Below, piece by piece: positions 60,579-64,000 of a stretch of 64,000 bases of DNA. The stretch lies in the NCBI RefSeq assembly GCF_021295095.1, contig NZ_JAJLQX010000002.1, positions 1 to 64,000 on the forward strand, written 5' to 3'. The notes below the pieces were generated by a model that saw only the letters and a program-made list of their open reading frames with translations, had not been told where the DNA came from and made no database searches. Source of the stretch: Phocaeicola oris (GTDB lineage: Bacteria; Bacteroidota; Bacteroidia; Bacteroidales; Bacteroidaceae). Each line of letters begins with the position of its first letter. Position 1 is the first letter of the stretch. The position numbers and the translations under genes were made by a program.

Positions 60579-62816
60579 TTACCTCCCGCCTGCCGGTAAA
60601 TGTTTCAACCAATAATCAGCCATTGTCTTTCGAAGATGCATGGTAGTTCCTTCACGTTCAAAGATACCATGCGAACGCATCGGATAAGAAACCTGAGAGA
60701 AAATCTTCCCATGCTTAACTAATTCATTCACCAATATCTCACAATTCTGATAATGAACATTGTCGTCACCCGTTCCATGTATCAAAAGCAAATTACCTTT
60801 CAAACCTGACACATAAGTAATGGGCGAACCTTTCTTATATCCTTCCGGATTATTCTGCGGAGTATTCATATAACGCTCCTGATAAATAGTATCATAAAGA
60901 CGCTGATCGGCTACAAATGCTACAGCAATGCCGGTATTGAACACATCCGGATAACGGAACATGCAGTTCAGTGTCTGACTGCCACCTCCGCTCCAACCGG
61001 TAATTCCTATTCTGCTCATATCAATAAAAGAATACTTACGACCCAGCTCTTGTATTCCTCGGGCCTGATCCTCGCTGGCAAAAGTTCCAACCTCGCCATA
61101 AATACATTTTCTCCACTCACGGCCACGAGGAACATTAGCGCCTCTATTATCAATGCTGATTACAATATACCCAAGATTAGCTAAATACTGATCCCAAAGG
61201 TCACCACCACCCCAAACATCCTGAACAGTCGAACTGGCGGGCTCACCATACACTTCAATAATCACCGGGTATTTCTTGGAAGCATCAAAATTGATTGGTT
61301 TAATCATCCACGCATCCAATTCCAGATTACCGGACTTGGTCTTAACAAACTCTTTCGGATTCAATCCTAAAGACTTATATTGATTCTTTGCCTCAGCATT
61401 ATCGGTAATCCCACAAACAGTCTTATGTCCGGGAAATGAAACCATGTCGATTACCGGAGGAGTCTGTGCATTGCTGAATGTATGAACTGCCCATTTACCC
61501 GTCGGAGACATCACATACCGATGTTGTCCGGACTCGTTCAACGGGCTGACTCTTTCCACTTTGCCATTACCAAACAATTTTGCCTGATAGAGATACCGCT
61601 GTGTATAGTTATCGAGAGTTCCTATAAAGTAAACGATACCTTTTTTCATATCGACACCCACTTCATTCTCATAATCCATCTGTGCATCGGTAACCAATTT
61701 AGTTTGCTTGCCATCTCGACTTATCAAATATAAATGACGCCATCCGTCTCGTTCGCTTGTCCAAGTAAAATACTGATTATCTTTGAGCCACAACACATTA
61801 TCGTTTGTATTCACCCAAGCCTTATCCGTATCCGTAAAAATGTTCACCGGCTTAGGTTCACCTATCTTGCTCACCCATATCCTATTTGTATTCTGTGAAC
61901 GATTCATCTGCTGAATGAAAAGCTCGTTTGTCCCCGGAATGAAATCCATACGCGGAATATAATTATTACGCGGATTGCCGGGAAGATCAATCCAAGTAGT
62001 CGCGCCACCATTTACAGACACATAACCCACTTTTACAGCTGAGTTAGTTGTTCCTGCTTTCGGATAAGGAAACCGTTGGATAATAGGATAAATAGAATCT
62101 ACATTATTAATAATATCGAACCAGCCGGTTCCACTTGTATCACTCTGCCAATAAGCAATATACTGACCATCTGAGCTCCAACGGAATCCATCACGACAGC
62201 CAAACTCCTCTTCATACACCCAATCGAAAGTTCCATTGACAATGATGTCACTGCCATCCGTAGTCAGAGCGGTAACAATTCCGTCGGCTATGTTTTCTAC
62301 ATACACATTATTCTGCGATACATACGCAACTTTCGTTCCATCCGGAGAGAATTTCGCGAACATCAACGTTGATTCCGGAAACTCCTTCCCCAACTGCTGC
62401 ATTTCTCCATTTTGAGTGTCAAGTACATAGTAATCGCCCCGTGTATCATAACGCCAAACCCGCTTCGAATTCGTATAAACCAAAGCCTTAGTATTTTCTT
62501 TATTGAATACGATATTACGTACCGTCATAGGCTTTCCCGTCTTCGGGTTAACCAACATTTTAGCCGGAATCAACACCTCTTTTGAATTGTCCTTCGCCTT
62601 GTAAGCCACCACATCAAATCCACCATTCGCATTCCGCTCCCACTTCCAATAACGCTCGCCATCAACCATCCAGTTCACACTTCCTCCGCCTTCTGTCTTA
62701 ATCAGCGTCCGATTGACTGCTTCTTCCAATGTAGGAATATGCTGCGCATTCAAGCTGGATGGTAAACTCAAAAGTCCTGCCACCAGCATCATAATAAATC
62801 TTCTATTCATATTCAT
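60579..62816 (-). CDS. S9 family dipeptidyl peptidase IV-like
   Basis: A 745-residue exported serine peptidase: signal peptide (FIMMLVAGLLSLPSSLNAQ), an eight-blade beta-propeller (residues about 60-480) and an alpha/beta-hydrolase domain with nucleophile Ser in GITGWSGGGSQTLNCMF, Asp in LIHGTGDDNVHYQNCE and His in YPMRSHGIFEREG. It removes N-terminal dipeptides after proline or alanine. Normal length, complete triad. Gut Bacteroidales carry several and they cleave incretin-like peptides. Confidence 0.93.
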   Translation of the reverse strand: MNMNRRFIMMLVAGLLSLPSSLNAQHIPTLEEAVNRTLIKTEGGGSVNWMVDGERYWKWERNANGGFDVVAYKAKDNSKEVLIPAKMLVNPKTGKPMTVRNIVFNKENTKALVYTNSKRVWRYDTRGDYYVLDTQNGEMQQLGKEFPESTLMFAKFSPDGTKVAYVSQNNVYVENIADGIVTALTTDGSDIIVNGTFDWVYEEEFGCRDGFRWSSDGQYIAYWQSDTSGTGWFDIINNVDSIYPIIQRFPYPKAGTTNSAVKVGYVSVNGGATTWIDLPGNPRNNYIPRMDFIPGTNELFIQQMNRSQNTNRIWVSKIGEPKPVNIFTDTDKAWVNTNDNVLWLKDNQYFTWTSERDGWRHLYLISRDGKQTKLVTDAQMDYENEVGVDMKKGIVYFIGTLDNYTQRYLYQAKLFGNGKVERVSPLNESGQHRYVMSPTGKWAVHTFSNAQTPPVIDMVSFPGHKTVCGITDNAEAKNQYKSLGLNPKEFVKTKSGNLELDAWMIKPINFDASKKYPVIIEVYGEPASSTVQDVWGGGDLWDQYLANLGYIVISIDNRGANVPRGREWRKCIYGEVGTFASEDQARGIQELGRKYSFIDMSRIGITGWSGGGSQTLNCMFRYPDVFNTGIAVAFVADQRLYDTIYQERYMNTPQNNPEGYKKGSPITYVSGLKGNLLLIHGTGDDNVHYQNCEILVNELVKHGKIFSQVSYPMRSHGIFEREGTTMHLRKTMADYWLKHLPAGGR

Positions 62817-62959
62817 ATAATTTGAACTTCACAATTTGTTTTGTTCGTCATACCGAACTAATTTGTAAAGATACAAAATTCGATTTATCGTGCTGATATA
62901 TTCGGAAAAAAGATTCCATTTTCATCTCCTTTCCGGTAGGTAATAATAGCCGGCTCAAA

Positions 62960-63754
62960 CTATTTCACACCATAAATAATACCGATGTTTGTCATCATCC
63001 CGGGCAAGCGCATCCATTTAGGAACAGGAATCTCTTTCTCTACATTAGGTATATAGCGGATTTCCTTAAAGCCCTCCTTCTTCAATTGGTCTACAAAAGC
63101 ATCAAAATCCCCATAAAGAGACTTTTGGCTGAAAAAGTCTTGTAATGAAAAATATCCGCCTTTCTTTAATACTCTCAATGTTTCTCGAATAAGAAACTGC
63201 TTATCAGAAACATTTCTAACCTCATGATATACAAAATTACTCACCACCGCATCAAACGATTCATCAGGAAAAGAAAGTTTCGCGGCATCTCCTTTTTGAA
63301 AACTGCACCTATCTGCTACCCCCTCCAAACTTGCATTCTGATCGCACATCTCTTTATCATAATCCCATATTAACCCCCAATAATCAATGCCAACACATTG
63401 TGCGTCTGCCCATTTCTTGGCGCAACGGATAGTGAGTGCTCCTGAACCACATCCTACATCAAGAAGTTTTCCTTTTCCGTCCCAAAGCAAATGGTTTGCT
63501 ACAAATTCATGCACCTTTCCCATCTGGTTTCCCTTATCAAAGGCAAACGCTCTACGAAGAGCATAAAAGTAAAATGTAAAAAATACACTTATAAACAAAG
63601 CTATGCCAGCTAAGATTTTCCATAGCCCCCTTTCTACAGAAAAGAAAAATGCTAATACAAGAAGTAATGCACAGACAATATCAATGAGATACCAAATATA
63701 CATTACCTTAATAGGTAACCAATTACTGTAATTAAGTTTCATTTTTTGTTTCAT
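62960..63754 (-). CDS. Membrane-anchored class I SAM methyltransferase
   Basis: A 264-residue protein with two N-terminal hydrophobic helices (YLIDIVCALLLVLAFFFSV and ILAGIALFISVFFTFYFYAL), then a Rossmann methyltransferase: KLLDVGCGSGALTIRCAK (motif I), QCVGIDYWG (motif II), SFDAVVSNFVYHEVRNV (motif IV) and ETLRVLKKGGYFSLQDF. Substrate unknown, perhaps a lipid or quinone because of the membrane anchor. Confidence 0.85.
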   Translation of the reverse strand: MKQKMKLNYSNWLPIKVMYIWYLIDIVCALLLVLAFFFSVERGLWKILAGIALFISVFFTFYFYALRRAFAFDKGNQMGKVHEFVANHLLWDGKGKLLDVGCGSGALTIRCAKKWADAQCVGIDYWGLIWDYDKEMCDQNASLEGVADRCSFQKGDAAKLSFPDESFDAVVSNFVYHEVRNVSDKQFLIRETLRVLKKGGYFSLQDFFSQKSLYGDFDAFVDQLKKEGFKEIRYIPNVEKEIPVPKWMRLPGMMTNIGIIYGVK

Positions 63755-63895
63755 ATCATCCTATTTTTTTATTGATACTATAGATACATTTCGTTCTTTT
63801 CGATGAATACCTTCACTTGGCTGAAACCGGATGAAAGAAGAAAATACTTTCATATAATTATACGCATAATCGTTAACTTTATGTACAAAAATACG

Positions 63896-63926
63896 GTAGC
63901 TACAATCTAATGTCAATACCTAATAA
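63896..63926 (-). promoter_or_regulatory. Promoter for the membrane methyltransferase
   Basis: Minus strand TTG (63926-63924), 20-base spacer, TATTTTTG (63903-63896). Leader of about 135 bases. The rest of 63755-64000 holds nothing I recognise. Confidence 0.65.
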
Positions 63927-64000
63927 TTGGTAAATTAGAATTTCAACGTTTCACTTTTTTAATTAGCAAAAAGAACAATACATATTCATTCTGCGCTTAT

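Overview
The window is a chromosomal segment of a Bacteroidales bacterium, most likely Bacteroides or a close relative. The evidence is low-to-moderate GC, promoters of the Bacteroidetes type (a -7 box TAnnTTTG, sometimes with TTTG about 19-20 bases upstream), and families largely confined to this order: smalltalk peptide, DUF4248, BT4734/VirE-type protein, GLPGLI protein, DUF4270, DUF4252, DUF3276 and carboxypeptidase-regulatory-domain TonB receptors. It is not an identifiable plasmid or prophage.

Region 1 (1-10.1 kb) is the variable module that commonly precedes a Bacteroides capsule locus: VirE_N/primase-like gene and DUF4248 on the minus strand, then HU-like protein, smalltalk peptide, amidase and a small membrane peptide on the plus strand. 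Defence genes have been inserted in the middle: an adenine methylase with a frameshifted HNH endonuclease, bracketed by a 105-bp direct duplication; an AAA/DUF4143 ATPase with a phased-repeat promoter; and an AbiEi/AbiEii pair next to a broken HigB-like toxin.

Region 2 (10.1-27.9 kb) is a surface polysaccharide operon, tightly packed with 4-8 bp overlaps: two PLP aminotransferase-family proteins, an ATP-grasp ligase, NeuD-like acyltransferase, MaoC hydratase and CitE-like lyase, flippase, glycosyltransferases, acetyltransferase, polymerase, parallel beta-helix protein, YjbH-like outer-membrane protein, then the GDP-fucose pair gmd/fcl and an NTP_transf_5 protein. I see no UpxY/UpxZ regulators and no invertible promoter. 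The MaoC/CitE pair suggests an unusual acyl or carboxylate decoration.

Region 3 (28-34 kb) holds a NudC hydrolase, a YidE/AspT-type transporter and a second restriction cluster. There a methylase plus candidate PD-(D/E)XK nuclease is bracketed by a 72-bp duplication of the start of an XRE regulator gene, followed by a very clear DpnI homologue that should cut methylated GATC. Both restriction systems therefore look like insertions with long target duplication.

Region 4 (34-51.5 kb) is mostly minus-strand core and envelope genes: DUF4270 lipoprotein, glycogen synthase-like protein, phosphohexomutase, C69 dipeptidase, M23 peptidase, DUF6621-like protein, DUF4252/anti-sigma/ECF-sigma operon, a GLPGLI protein, and two TonB-dependent receptors that are both broken by several lesions.

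Region 5 (51.5-64 kb) holds clpB, a four-gene minus-strand operon (HPr-kinase-like, S26 peptidase-like, PqqD-like, ABC exporter) that resembles peptide-modification machinery without a visible precursor, then DUF3276, rplY, pth and an S4-domain protein, a DPP-IV-type peptidase and a membrane-anchored methyltransferase. A family of 22-bp-unit intergenic repeats (core CAACTCATACGCATGA) occurs at five separated places across the window.
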